Notes: generated by a model not told the origin, from the letters alone. A stretch of DNA of 64,000 nucleotides from Penelope pileata (GCA_013396635.1 WBMW01005087.1:496001-560000), one strand, 5' to 3'. Positions 37,831 through 50,970 are shown, counted from the first letter of the stretch. Program-made: numbers and translations.

Positions 37831-40800
37831 CACTCAAATCCTTGCTTACAAAGACTTTCCAAAAAAGATCACATTGATGAAGGGGCTAAGGTTTATTTTG
37901 AGCCTGGTGAAAAATATTTTTCTAGAAGGGTAGTCTAATTTTGTCTTTGGTTGGTCTTTCTTTTCTGAGCATTTTTTTCTCTTTCTGCCTTAGTAGAATA
38001 TGGGAATAATGATGTAGGCTTGACTATGCATATAAATTGAATAATTTGCAATAATGCTCTAAAATGCCACTGGGATGGAATTCAAAGGGCTGTTTGCAAA
38101 AACAATTGCTTTTTTAAAAAATTAATTTCTGAAAAATAAATGCAGAAAGAGGCTAGATGGCTTAGGGGATTGAAAATGGCAGAGAGAGACTTTCATCTCC
38201 CGGTCGCTGCTTCAGATCCTATTTAGGCTGAAGAGCAACTGGAAGCTATTACTGTGAGAAAGATATTCTGGGTCTCTGCAAATTTTAACATAATAATCTG
38301 TGCTGGGGTTATGAGCAGGGTTGGAATTTACTGAGAAGAGTAGCGTAGGTTCAGTTTTACTACGTTTCAGAGCAGGGGGTTTGTTTATTCCACTGATTAA
38401 ATATAAATCTTTCTATCTTTGATTTTAAATAGCAATCATTTAATCATAGGGATTGTGAAGCAAAAAAGCATTCATGTCCTTAGCCATAACGGTAGCTGGT
38501 TACCCTTTCTCAGACCTATGTACATTTTTCCTGGTGTTAATAGTGCTGCTGATGTGCTTTCATGGAATTAATCATGTGTAGGTCTAATTGGTCCCGCAAT
38601 AGGAGAAAGTAAAAGATATTTAAGCCACTTAAATCACGCTGGATGAAAAAAGAAATTATGCTTTCAGGATTGACTCATGGTTCAGTGATAGTAAGAACCT
38701 TAGGCAGTTTAAGATAAATGCACAATTACTTTATGTTCTTCATCTATTTGTAAAAAGACATCTGCACAATTTCCCTAAATAACATTGCAATATTCAGATA
38801 CATATTTCTGTCTGCTGATTTCTGGTCAAGACCAGGATTAGCACTAGAAGTTTCAAAATTATCTATGTGATTTAATAAATGATCAGTCTGGATCAACCAA
38901 GCCCTGGAGCCAAACAGACCACATGAGGTCCATTTCTTCCACAGAGAGAATCAGATGCTTCACAGAGGTGCTTCAGATGCTTCATCAAAAGCATAGATGG
39001 AGAATGGGAAGATGCCCAGGCCACTTTTTTGGACAGGAACAACAGACCACTATAAAAAGTTTCCAGATTCTATGCCTGAGTTTCTCAGCTAAAGCCTGTG
39101 CTGATTTTCAAAGCTCTGAGTGAAAACATTTACAGAAGGATGCACAACACTCATTAAGGTGCACAGTAAACAGCTTAAGAATGCAGTTATTTATTTCTGG
39201 TAACATCTACATATTTCAAGAGATTTCCACACAGAAAAGGAGGAATGGACTGCTACCTAAGCAACAAACAGACGGGAGGTTTAAAGGCTACGATGCTTGA
39301 GTGTTCAAGAGCAGGCAGTAGCAGCTGTCTAGGAATGCAAGTGTGGTGAGTGGCCACTCTAACGTTGACTCAGAAGATGGTTGTATTGTTAATTTCACGT
39401 TGTGCTCAAATATACCTGTTCTCAGCTATCCCCCTAACTGTGAATATCTATCTGCTCCATTTCATACAGAGATTCACCTTCAGGACTGTGATGAGGTGGC
39501 AGGATCATGCACAAAGAGAGCAGGAGTGTCAACCACATGAAAACATGGCAAACTGGCTGGCTTTCTAGTAGAAATGAAAGGTTGGGTTGACCTTGAATTC
39601 AATGAGGTCCAGTTCTGAGCAGAGCCAGCATATTCCCTAGCTTTGCTCTGCAGTTGCTGATTTGTGGAGGAAAGAAGAGGAAGCGGAAAAGCTATCATCA
39701 TCACCTCTTTATAGAGGGGACGTGAGGCTCTGCTGCTTCTGAAAAGGTGACAGAAATTTACATCAGCCTCATGAATGACTTGGAAAGTGAGCTCCAGACT
39801 CACAGCTCCTAGCTGCTGAGGACCATGGTCACATCAGCTCTCACTGGAGCTGATCTTCCTGCTGTTGGGAACAGAAACAAGACACAAACTGCATCTGTGT
39901 GGCCACGACTACCTTCTGACCAACACCGGGCAGAGCAATGCTCAGCTTCAAAGGCAATATAGCAAGCATGGAAGGAAACATAATCGCTCATGCAGGTAGG
40001 GAAGCAAAGCTCAGCTGACTTTCCTGAATGCCCTTCAAGATCAGGCAGCAAGATACTGCATGTTTAATCATGGTGAAGGATAATAGAGATCAGAGAACCA
40101 GGGTGGCAGCTCAGCGAACGCCAGGCATGCTCTGTTAAATGCTGTATGACATAAAAATGGTTTATAGCCCATGCAGCATACTTCCCTTGGATAAGGACCA
40201 TCACACATTGAAATTAGAAGTAATTAGCATCCCTTGAGGGTTTCAAGAGAATTGTTTTTATAAAGCATTTCCTTCAATCTTTATGTTTAGCCAAAAAAAA
40301 AAAAATTACAGGAAAGGCATTTTTATGCAGAGTGGCATTTGTTTACATTTAGCACCTTAAGAGATTAGATTTGACTTTCAGAGCAGTTGTTACAGCTACA
40401 AAAAAGTTGCTCCTGAACTCCCTAAATGATACTGTTGAGACTGCTAGGCCCACGGTACCTGAATGCAAAACACATTGTGGTCTGCTGGTCCCGGAGAGGA
40501 TTCAAAACAGAGGATTTTTAACAATGGCTCCACTGTGAGCCCCAACCTCTGCACTGTACACGTAATCCTCGTCTTGGCAGCCCAACATTGTTCAGGCATG
40601 GGAGACAGCGATGTCACGTGTGTCTCTCCAGGCTACCAAGTGGGAACCACAGTGCCTACTCTGGGAGTCACCGATGGCTGTGAAAACAGCACAAGCCAAG
40701 CCTTCAATGCAACGTGCAAGTGCTGTAACCTGTGAGAGATGTGAGCTTTGGAGGAGGAAGGGAACACCCAGAGAGAGGTACCTGAGAGGTGGATGGTGAG

Positions 40801-41159
40801 GCTTCACAGGAGCAGGAACTGCTGCTTATCACCCTGTTCCACAGTCTCCTTATCAGGGGCTAGCACAGATGGAGGAGCTCCCATGCTTGCCCTCCAGAGT
40901 TGGTGGAAGCACAGGGGGATTGCAACCCCCTTCTCACAGTTACCCCAAATCACAGGAAGAAAAAGGCTAATATTAACAATGTCCCCCAGCAATCTGAAGT
41001 GCGTTAAATTTCATTGGAGTTTCAAAACACTACACATGCACATGTGTATGTCCACATGCACAGAGTGGCATTTTTTAAAAAAACATCGGAGCACTCACAG
41101 GGATTTCACGTTGGCTCATAATGAACACTTTCCTGCAATCAAAGATTTTGATTTAACCA

Positions 41160-41440
41160 CCTAAAACAAGTGTTTAATTATGTGCTTTATCTGGTGACTA
41201 ATCAAAAAAGCTGATTTCCACACTGACATTTAGATGAGCGCCTTGATGCTGAGAACACAATGGCCTACATTGCACAACTCAAAGCATGGTTGCTGTGCTT
41301 TATTTATGAACTGTTAGTGTAGCAACTTATAAAAACATCCATCAAAGCCTGAGGTTAACTATATTAAGAAATGAAGTACAACTTAATAAAAACAAAAGCA
41401 CTGATGGATTCCCACTCATCATTAAACCTCACATCACCCC
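41160..41440. promoter_or_regulatory. Candidate conserved non-coding element
   Basis: This A/T-leaning, non-repetitive patch contains 'tgtttaattatgtgc', 'gactaatcaaaaaagctg', 'ctttatttatgaactg' and 'ggttaactatattaag'. Such runs of unrelated binding-site-like words are typical of conserved non-coding DNA. There is no other support. Confidence 0.2.
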
Positions 41441-42589
41441 TGTAAACTGTGTCCTCAGACAAAGAAGAAGAGTTTGAAAAGGTACCAGACCTTCTTTGCC
41501 CGCTTTGTAATGCTTTGTTAGCTTAGATTCTACCACAGATTGCAAGATTTGTGACCAAAGGCTCTGGTGCTGAGTAAGAGTACAATGCCTTCCAATGCTT
41601 CACTTTCACAGAAACAATTTCTATCTAATTGCTATGCTGTATATACTGCCAAAGCACTACAATGAATTGAGCTGGACCCCACCGTGCAAAGCTCTCCGAC
41701 AATTACCGTAACATTTACTGATCTTTAAAACCGTTCAACACCTAGGATCTTCTCCAAGGGTAAACCTTAGGAGCTAGCCATTGAATAATGGAAGTTACTG
41801 TTTCTATAAAAGGCATTAGATTTGCCAGCGTGGGAAATTGTACTTAATCATAAAATATCTCAAGGACAACAGCAATGACATTTGCTTCAGAGTATTGCAT
41901 AAATGTGCTTCAACTTCATCTGGCAGTTCAGCTTGCAAGCTTATTTGGTCCTCGAGTCCACTATCGAGAAAGGCAATCCAGCTGCCAAATTTCGTGAGGT
42001 TTTTGAAGAGACATGTGGCCATAATGCTGGAAAGGAGCCTGGGAATGTACATCCTTTGCCTTTGCTCTCCAGGACATGACCACCTGTGCCCAATCTACTG
42101 TCCTCTTTGTCCATCACGTTGCTCCATAGCAAGCACCAGCAGCAGAGGCTGCACAGTCTCCCCTTGCACATCTGTTTAACCATGCACAACCATCATTACT
42201 GTTTCAAAGGTTTTCATGCATTGCCTAACTTTAATCTTCCTGTCTGCAATTTTTGTCCGTTGTCTCTTTGTCTTACTAACAGTTCACACGGAGAAATACA
42301 CAAGGGTATTTCTTTAGAATTATCTTTGGAAAGAAATAGTGATCTGAGGACTCTGAGACTACAATATTATTTTATCTTCTGAACACTCCTTTAGTTCCTT
42401 CCCATTGTTATGATGGAAGAGAACACGTTAGCTGACTGTGCGCACACATGCATGCACACACACAAGAAGAATTATAAGCCCGATATTCAACAGCATATGG
42501 TAAACCCATTTACGTCTGCCTTTCTACAGCAGGTCAGGCACTGAATAGGACTCATTTCCTGGAGTCATTGTTGGCAGTAAGTAGCCTGC

Positions 42590-42830
42590 ATTGGTGGATA
42601 GGGGCTGGAATAGCAAGTGCAGTGTGACTAATTGCATGTTTGATATTCATGAGATAAATTAATTACCTACTTTTCCCAATGAATAGCCTAGATTCAAATA
42701 AAGCTGTCAGATGTGAGGTATGGTAGATGTACACATGTTAAAAATAGTTCCTAAGGTATATATATCAGTCTGCTACTACGAAATTTAATTTAGTTATGCC
42801 CTCAGCGAGGAGTTGCCTGGAGACAGGCTA
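42590..42830. promoter_or_regulatory. Candidate conserved non-coding element
   Basis: The patch contains 'gactaattgcatgtttg', TTAATTA at 42659-42665, CTGTCA (42704-42709, TALE/MEIS-type) and 'aatttaatttagttatg'. Homeodomain and TALE words within about 50 bp suggest a developmental enhancer. Evidence is limited to word content. Confidence 0.28.
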
Positions 42831-44649
42831 ATAGCAAAAGCACTCAAGATATTTTTTTCTTTTTTATTTCATTTTCTTTTTGAATAGGTGTATCTTACCC
42901 CCTCAGCCTTGATACAAAATAACTATAAAAGCTGTTCAGCATGGCATTCATTTACGCAAAACCTAATCTAAATAATGAATGGCAAAAAAACTGCTGCGGC
43001 TATTACCCGGCGTAGGACTAAAACTATTCCCAGCTTAAGTCCCACTAATGGGATTCAGGTGGCTGAGGATAACAGTCTGACCTGGACTTGTTCCAAAGCT
43101 TCCTCCTGCAGCAGGATCAGCTTGAAGCTGCTCCAGCTCTCGGAGGCTCCCAGAATCCAGGTGGCCACCCTCAGCATGCCAAACGCCTCCCTGTCTCCTG
43201 CTGCTGCGTGGTGCCAGGTGGCAGGTCTGTCACCGCTCCAGTGGCACATGAGAACAAGCTGCCGTGCCCGTCTCTCTGACCACAGGGATGGTCATGAACA
43301 TGTTTGGTTTGTTGTAGTTTTCCTGTCAATCTGAAATCCTACAGAAACAAGGTTTGTCTAGGTAGTCTGTCTGCTTGATCCCTTGCCCAGTGACTTTTAA
43401 GGCTTCTTGCTCAGTGAAATCTGATGGAAGAGTATCAGCCTCAAAGGGAACTAAGTTCCTAACACTTTCCCAAAAATAAGTGGCTAGGCAAAGGATGAGG
43501 ATCTTACTAATATCCTCACCCATGAAAAATGCAGCTGCACTAGGTTGTACCTTAGTAAATACCAGAGAATACGCATAGGAAATAAGCTGGTGAGTCTCTG
43601 CCAACCCAGGAGAGGCATTCATGGAGTTTTCCCTTCCTGAGCACCAAATTCCATTACATTAAGAAGCAAAAGCCTGAATGTAACCAAGTTTCATTAGTAC
43701 TGAGATTTGTGTAATTTCTCAATTCTTTCTGCTGATAAGACTCCAACAGTGTCATCCTTATTTCTGTAACAGGACCTGACATTCAAGCCCAAGGCCAAAA
43801 CCTCAGTGTTTGAGTCCAGAGGAATGAGAAGGATGGGAATTGCTCCCAGGAAAAGATTTTGAGATGTTGAATATCAGAGTCTGTTTCAATTGAAAAGGGA
43901 AAAATCTGTGATTCACTGAGTAACTTTTCTCAACACTTTGTGGACTGAAGTTTGCAGATTATAGAAAGAAGTCCATTCAAAATGTTTTACTTAAAAGAGG
44001 ACTATTTCATCCTGAAAATGTGAGTAGAATGCATCAGCACAGGATAAGTATGAGATTTTTCATCTGTAACAACATTTCTGCAACATTGACATCATTTCAC
44101 AAAACATTTCAAGTTCAGCTATCCTCCTTTTTCCAACCAGAAGTGTTTCTGGAACAGTTTTCTCACAGCCTTGCCTGCCTGCATAGCTGATGTGCTCTGT
44201 ATTGCCTCAGGTGACTTCACTTGGCTCCTGCTAAGAAGAAAACTACTGAATGAGACAACACACCTGGATTTTAGCTGTGCTCCTTTGTGCTCAGCCAGAA
44301 GGATCTGAAAACAGCTGGAAATGTTCACAATGCTTAAAAAATAACTCAGAATCCCAGTGGTTTCTGGAATCTACAGAACTCTGCAGGCAGAAAAAAACAT
44401 AAGTCAAACTCTGTGCTTCCAGTCTGTTTCCCTGTTGTTGATGTTTTATGTCAGTCTTTGCAAATCCAGTTTACAGTAAATGCAGCAAATTTCTGCATGT
44501 GCACAAATGCTGTCATAACACAAGGCAACATGTTGTGCTCAAAACAAGAAGAATAGAAACTGCTGTGAAGATCTCCACAATTTGCATGGGTGACAAGGCC
44601 TCCTGCAGCTGTGACTTGAGGAAAGGTTACCACTTAGCCGGGGCAGTGA

Positions 44650-45312
44650 AGAGGTCTAGGGGTGTTGTTTGATAGCAAGGTAAACATGAATCAGCCGTGC
44701 CCTGGCAGCCAAAACGGCCAACCGTACCCTGGGAAGCATCAGGCCCAGCACTGCCAGCTGGGCGAGGGACAGGATTGTCCCGCTCCACCCTGAGCTGCTG
44801 CGGCCTCACCTCGAGCACTGGGTGCAGGTTTGGGCACCACAGTATAACAAGGACATAAAACTATTAGAGAGTGCCCAAAGGAGGACTACGAAGATATAGA
44901 AGGGTCTAAGAGGGCAAGATGTCTGATGAGTAGCTGAGTTCCCTTGGTCTGTTCAGCCCAGAGCAGAGGAGGCTGAGGGGAGGCCTCATGGCGGCCTACA
45001 GCTTCCTCACAAGGGCAGCGGAAGGGCAACGCTGAACTCTGCTCTCTGGTGACAGCGACAGGGCCCGAGGGAACGGCATGGAGCTGTGTCAGGGGGCAGT
45101 CAGGCTGGATGTTAGGAAAGAGTTCTTCACCAGAGGGTGGTCGGGCCCTGGAACAGGCTGCCCAGGACAGTGATCACAGCACTGAGCTGCCAGAGGTCAA
45201 AGGGTGTTTGGACAACGCTCTCAGACATAGGGTTTGGATTTTGAGTGGTCCTGTGTGGAGCCAGGAGCTGTACTTAATGATCCTAGTGGGTCCCTTCCAA
45301 CTCAGGGTATTT
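44650..45312 (+). mobile_element. CR1 LINE fragment, ORF2 C-terminal region to 3' end
   Basis: This copy is longer than the other 3' ends. It starts in the reverse transcriptase C-terminal region ('ctaggggtgttgtttgat', the counterpart of the family's 'DLGVLVD' coding block), passes 'cacctcgagcactgggtgca' ('PHLEYCVQ' counterpart) and the 'cagcccagagcagagg' block, and ends at 'gggtcccttccaactcag' followed by 'ggtattttaat'. The terminal octamer repeat is eroded. Frameshifts break the ORF2 frame in several places, so it is a dead copy. From about 44940 it aligns with the copies at 22757-23182 and 4053-4435. Confidence 0.93.
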
Positions 45313-46944
45313 TAATAAACTGAAGTATAGCATCAGGGAGTACTGTTGTCATTAAATGCTATTACCAAGTCCTTAAGGATTACAGTGAGCATAAGAAAGT
45401 GAAATAAAGAACATAGCCACCATCAGGAACGGAAATCTTCAGCTTTACATTCCACCTGAAAGCCAACCTCCAAGACACAAGAAGGATCTGATATGCCTCA
45501 TATCAAAGTAAAACTTATCTCACAGATGTTCTTCTTCTGAGAATAATTGTAACATAAGACAAAGAAGACGAAGTGTTGCCATTTAAGATTATCCCAAACA
45601 GGAGTTTCCAACTATGAGAGAGGAACTATAATAGGGCTTAGGGACTGCACTTTGGTTGATGAACTTTGTTATTTTCATTTAAAAGAATAAACATAAAATT
45701 AACAAGCTTAACTAAATTCTAAATTACATAGATTAATTACTTCCTAAGGAAAGCTAAAAATTATGAACAAATAGCTTTTTGATTACGTATTTATCTGGAT
45801 AAAACTGCATCAATTACATACCTTGCACTTCAGAAAACAGTTCCCCTTAAGCTGATTACATCTTAAACAGCTTTATCTGTGAATTTCATAGCTGAAAATT
45901 ATATTCACCTGCAGCATTTTCCAGGTGCAGCCAAATAAAAGAAGAAAGTACTGTCTTCTTCCTTCAATAACAATTTTTCATTATAGAAAACATTCTAAGT
46001 AAGCAAAAACCAAATTAATTTTTTTCTTTGAAGACTAACTCAAACTCAAGGCTTTGTTTTCCAATTGTCTAATCCACCAGTTCCTGAAGTTAAAATATTC
46101 TTCTCTGCTAGAACACACACATATTCTGATTATTACCTACACCTGTTTATTTCCTTCTCTTTTTATATACAGGATTAAGATACATAATATTTGTATGTGC
46201 TGGGAATTGATAAAATAATAATACAATCATAAAGGCTTGCTCAGAATGTCACTAAGCACAACAGCAGAATATGCTATAATTAAGGTTGCGCTCATACTTC
46301 AACTGTGATTTCCCACCCTCTTTAATAAGAGGTACAGCATAATGTTACAAACTGATGTGGCACATTAAGTACTGCTCATTGTACAACAGTTCGAGCATTT
46401 TACAAATGAGATATTTAAACACTAGTCTAGGACACGTAACATGGAAAGTTTCATTTTTTTACAATTCTGGTCTTCACAAACAAACTGCATGCTATTCCGT
46501 GAAATAAAGGTGTTCAACTCATAAATCTGGCAGGCAGTAGATTGAGTTGAGGTCATTCTAGCTTACATTTCCATAAGATTTCCAAGTAAAGTGCCTTTTT
46601 GATCACCTCCACTTCTCACCTAGCACAAGACCCATGATGCCTCCATACACAGAAGATGTTCTGTACATGAGGTGAGATCAAGCCCAAAACGACCACAGAC
46701 CTGGTCATAAGTAACATGAGGAGATGCCTGGCCTAGGAAGTCCTATGAATTCTCTGTTTTGTGAGCACCAAATTTGCAGAAAGAACAAAAACAAAACCAA
46801 CTCATCTTCAGGGACGCCAAATCATCTGTGTGAGAAATGCTTGACTGGGAGCACCGTATTTCTTAGAAATGAAATTACATTCTCCCAAGGATAGTACACT
46901 ACTGCAGTGGTACATACTTGTGGAACCTAAAGACAAAACAGGGC
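45313..46944. other. AT-rich unique sequence
   Basis: No gene is seen. Two segments, about 45660-45820 and 46190-46480, contain several TTAATTA/ATAATTA-type words in non-simple sequence and could be weakly conserved elements. The region separates two CR1 pieces on the same strand. Confidence 0.45.
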
Positions 46945-47715
46945 TTAAGTATCAAGCAGAACCTGTTGATGAAGATTTCTATTTCCAACTACAGGAGGCA
47001 TCATCATCACAGGATCTCATCCTGCTGGGGGATTTCAGCCACCTGGACATGCGCTGGAAAAGCAGCATGGTGAGCTGTAGGCAATCTAGGAGGCTCCTGG
47101 CCTGCATTGAGTATAAATTCTTAAGCCACATAACAGACAGACCTGCCAGGGAAGATGCGATACTGGACCTGTTGCTCATCAACACAAGTGAACTGATCAG
47201 TGACACCAGGATTGGAGACTGCCTGGGCTGCCATGATCATGAAATGGTGGAGTTCATGCCCCTGAGGGATAACAGTCAGTCAAAGAGTAAAATCAAGACA
47301 CTAAATTTTAGGAAAGCCAGCTACCAGCTCTTCAGGGAGTTAGTCAACAAAACCCACAGGGAAACTGCCCTCAAGGACAAGGGTGCCAAGCGGAGCTGGC
47401 AGATCTTTAAGGAAGCTTTCCTTAGAGCACAGGAGCTCTCTGTCTCCAGGTGTAGGAAGTCAGGAAAGGAAGGCAAGCGATCGGCATTGCTGAACTGGGA
47501 CCTGCTGGTCAAACTGGAGAGCAAGAAGACAATGCACAGGTAGTAGAAGCAGGAACAGGTATCCTGAGAGGAGTATAGGCATGCTGCTAGGCTGTATAGG
47601 GATGGGATCAAGAAGGCCAAGGCCCAACTGAACTTGGCAAGAGGTGCAAAAAAGAACAAGAAAGGCTTCTAAAGGTACCTCAAACAGAAAAGGAAAGCCC
47701 AAGAAGACGTACCCA
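46945..47715 (+). pseudogene. CR1 LINE ORF2 fragment, endonuclease region
   Basis: The plus strand encodes a decayed piece of the CR1 ORF2 protein, the apurinic-type endonuclease domain plus the linker towards reverse transcriptase. Landmarks are 'LILLGDFSHLDMRW' (the catalytic GDFN motif, with Asn replaced by Ser), 'QSRRLLACI', 'REDAILDLLLINTSELISD', 'GCHDHEMVEF' (the SDH-type motif with Asp-His kept, Ser replaced by His) and 'RIKTLDF'-like 'KIKTLNF'. The frame is open to 47543; after the stop the family similarity continues in frame with further stops, ending around 'KKAKAQL...LARGAKKNKKGF'. The Asn loss and the stops make it inactive. The open frame's first Met (46869) lies upstream of recognisable CR1 sequence. 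It is unusual that the 5' coding part is present without the 3' end. Confidence 0.85.
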
Positions 47716-48700
47716 TATGAAACATCCCAGCTCAGTAGAATCTCAGAAGTGGACCTGAGATTCTCCATGCAGCAAGTTTGGGCAGTGAGATCTGCAAAGG
47801 AGGGGAGTTCGTGTGAGGCTTTGCAAAGAGACACTGGAGCATCATGTTCCATTCCAGTGCCACCAGATTTCCTGAGCATTTTCTGTATATTTGTACCATC
47901 ATCTACTGCCTTCATCTTTATGAATAAACCCATTAAATGTTGTTACTTCTTACATACAACTTTTCCTGACTAATAGCAAATCAGTAGGACAATCCAGAAA
48001 TAAGTCATTCTCTTCATGAGTGCAGAAATGCAACCCTTAAGTATCAGCCAAACTTTAAAAAAAAATAGATTTTTTTAAAAAAATCCTACTTTATTAGGTA
48101 TACTAATGAAAAAAATTCCTAGCTCTTGGCACATCTATTGGTTTTATTACGCCAAGCAGAGATCAGTGAGTATTATTACCACTTTCCAACTTCTCCACCT
48201 CATACATTATGCAAGAATCAGGGACGAAGACTGGTGTGTCTAAGACATGGCTCACACATTCAGAAGTCTGGCATAACGGGGATTTCACACGTTGCTCAAT
48301 GTACAGTTGCGTTTGCTATTTGCCAGGTGCTAACAGCAAATACCATGGAGTTTTGTTTAGTTAGCTCTACCTGCTGCTCTCAGTGCCCGTGCTCACCCCT
48401 TCAGTGATTAGGCCCAATTTATTCCATGCTCCCCAGAAAGCTGTGGGAGTGCTACTTTAAGGAGGCAGACTGGGAGGGAGAATGGTTTTGTGTCCAACAT
48501 CTCCAACGGAGGCTGACCCAAGCGCAGAGCAAACGCAGGGTTCAGATTAGAGGATTTCTTTCTTTCACAAGCTTGTTCTGAAGTGGCTCCACTGAAGCCA
48601 CATCTCATTATTTGCTGTCTGCAGCTGGATTAAATTCAGAGATAGCACCAGTGGTTCTGAGAACTACAGGATTCATCCAAAACAAACTGTATGTCTTTTC

Positions 48701-48768
48701 TTTGTTTTTTTTTTTGTTTTTTTGTTGTTGTTGTTGTTGTTGTTGTTGTTGCTGTTTGTTTGTTTTTT
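48701..48768. repeat. (GTT)n microsatellite in T-rich tract
   Basis: About nine uninterrupted GTT units (48723-48750) sit inside a T-rich run. On the plus strand the frame encodes poly-Cys, an artefact of the repeat. Confidence 0.95.
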
Positions 48769-50719
48769 ACAGTGTTACACTCCTTTGGTATCACCAAACT
48801 TAAAGTTCTTTTCCATTGTATTTAAATTTATCAGTCCATACTACTATTTGAACTACTGCTAAGATGAGGAGATCCTCAAAGCACAGACCAGACTTTATTT
48901 TGGTGCTGTTCGGCTTGAGATGTTAGCTAATGAGCCAGCTTCCAAGATATTCTCACAATACAAGCACACAAAACAGATTACTTTCTCCCTTTTTCATGCA
49001 GAAAACAGTCTTGCAATCAGTCAAAATCTTTCTTCCACTGAACCGAGTAAGCAGAAATGCAGAAGGAAGAACAACTGGCAGCCCAGTGAATGAGCAGTTT
49101 GGTTATGGTGGGCTTAATGCACAGCCAGCTCTCATGATGACGTCAGTGCAAGCATATCTCCCCTAAGGGATAGGCAGGCATTTTACGCACATTGTGTATT
49201 TATAGATTCACATATGTGCACAAGAATAAAGCTTATGGATGGAAGGCAGTCACCTCTTGTGTTTAATGAAGAAGCCGACAATTGCCACGGATCTTTTGCT
49301 TCTCCTCTGAAGAAGCAGCAACATCCAGGGTGCTCCTATGCAGACACAACTAATGCTCAACGCAACCGAGGCTGTTCCCTCTTGTCAATGGAACTACGAA
49401 TCAAAACTCTAACCCAGGTATTAAAAACGGGTCAGAGCCCAAACACGCTGCAATCGATGCAACCTCCATTGAACTACGTGGACTTTGTATGAATCCAAGT
49501 TATGTTTTTCAGTGTTCATGCTGATTTTTTTCTTTATTAGTTATATTTGTTAATTCAATGAAATCTGTTCCAGCAGTCTATATGCCCAGCTCAAGTTCCT
49601 ATTTCCTTTATAACCTACTCCTACAGTATCCTGACATGAAGCAGAAGAGAGAGCCTAGTGATACCAAGGTTGGAATGTGAGAATTCTACCTCCCCCTAAG
49701 AACAACTGTATGACAGCCTGAAAAAACTTTTCTAGGAAGATGCAGGATGCATTACAGGTCTTTTCCTTGGGCCTAAAGAAACTCACAGCACTTTAAAAAT
49801 GTTGCACATAAATTCATCCCACTTTCATAGTCTCACTGGGACCTACTCAACTGAGTATGAGTCACTTATTTCCAGAAGTGCTTCACAGTATATCAGCACG
49901 AACAGGCTTAGAAAACTGAGTCACGACTGACTAACAACTTATAACAGGTCAGGGAAATGGTTTGACATTGGCATGGAGCCTTTCCAGAAAGCAATTAACA
50001 AGCAGTCATTCACACTTAGTATCTGAGTGATTATATCAGAGAAAAATTAAGAGCTAGTTTAACGGAGTTTTTTCTGTGTAACCAAAGAAGTGTTAAAGGG
50101 GCATATAAGGGGACACTGACATGCACTACCCAAAGCATGATCCCACAAGCTACCAAAGCTTTGTCACTTTGATCAGAATACTGATCAGATTTTCAGAAGA
50201 GAAAATTTGCAGTACCCGGAGTGCCAGGTTTGGTGCCCTGTCTGCCTGTGTTAGCATTCCCTATCAACTGCCATGATGCACATGTTAAATAACAGCCATA
50301 TTCAGTGCTACTACCTGGATGTGTTTCTATAAGCACACCTGTGTTATTATCTCATTTTTGATGATGTTTTAAAAAGCATCAGCCTGTGAAGCCCACGCTA
50401 GCAATCCAAAACCTAGTTGTCAAGTATAAACATCTGGCCTGGGAGCCTGTCAGACCCCCATATTTGTTGCTGAAACTGCTACTTAGCAGTGCTTGCTATT
50501 TCAAAAGACAGCTTTCCTCTTCCTCCTGCTATCATCAAGTGGAATCTTGGATACCTCAGTCACTTCCCTGCCGCTCACAACAGGAAACTAACTGGCAGGC
50601 TGGGAAAGTCCATCGTTTCAAGCAACAGCGTGAATGGTTATTGCTGTACATTTGTAAGTGTCCCTCCTACTTACACATTCATTGACGCAAGCATCTGTAA
50701 GTTAAACCTGAATACAGCA

Positions 50720-50970
50720 TGAGGAAGCCACATTTGCAAATGGAATGATTAGTCCATGCAAACCTATTTTTCTTAGCCCTATGTGTGCCGTTAACTATTA
50801 ATAATCAAGCACGCACCATGGAAAAAGTCTAATGAAATAAAATCAATTGTTAATTCCACTAATTTAGTGCATTCATCAACCCATGCTAGTCCACTTACAT
50901 TCCGCTCTTTCTGTTAATTATGCACCTTTTTCAGTCATCAGTCTAAAGTATTTTTCCCCCCGGTAGCTAA
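50720..50970. promoter_or_regulatory. Candidate conserved non-coding element, enhancer-like
   Basis: This non-simple A/T-rich patch holds 'tccatgcaaacc' (octamer-like), 'actattaataatcaag', 'aatcaattgttaattcc', 'ccactaatttagtg' and TAATTA at 50915-50920 directly followed by TGCACC. The density of homeodomain-type words is high even for A/T-rich DNA. Function is inferred from content only. Confidence 0.32.

Larger units (their letters stand above)
35591..44649. other. Unique non-coding sequence rich in enhancer-like patches
   Basis: No gene is supported. This is the part of the window with the most A/T-rich, non-simple sequence full of homeodomain-type words (see 35880-36400, 37600-37830, 41160-41440, 42590-42830, and more weakly 38030-38150 and 40150-40420). 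A GC-richer patch at 43090-43290 has open frames on both strands but no recognisable protein. The density of such patches suggests a gene desert or a long intron of a developmental gene. Confidence 0.45.

Noticed and set aside
41033..41048. Short palindrome 'acatgcacatgtgt'
   Set aside because: It is part of a CA/TG-rich stretch and is not longer than expected there.
40748..41164. Plus-strand open frame of 138 codons
   Set aside because: The peptide has no recognisable motif, and the second half runs into AT-rich non-coding sequence.
43055..43334. GC-richer patch with open frames on both strands
   Set aside because: Several phases are open at once, which is a composition effect, and none gives a recognisable protein.
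47460..47933. Minus-strand open frame of 157 codons
   Set aside because: It is antisense to the CR1 ORF2 remnant and extends into unrelated sequence, so it is a shadow frame.
47644..47973. Plus-strand frame following the CR1 endonuclease fragment
   Set aside because: Only its beginning is CR1-like; the rest has no similarity that I can recognise and no intact element structure.
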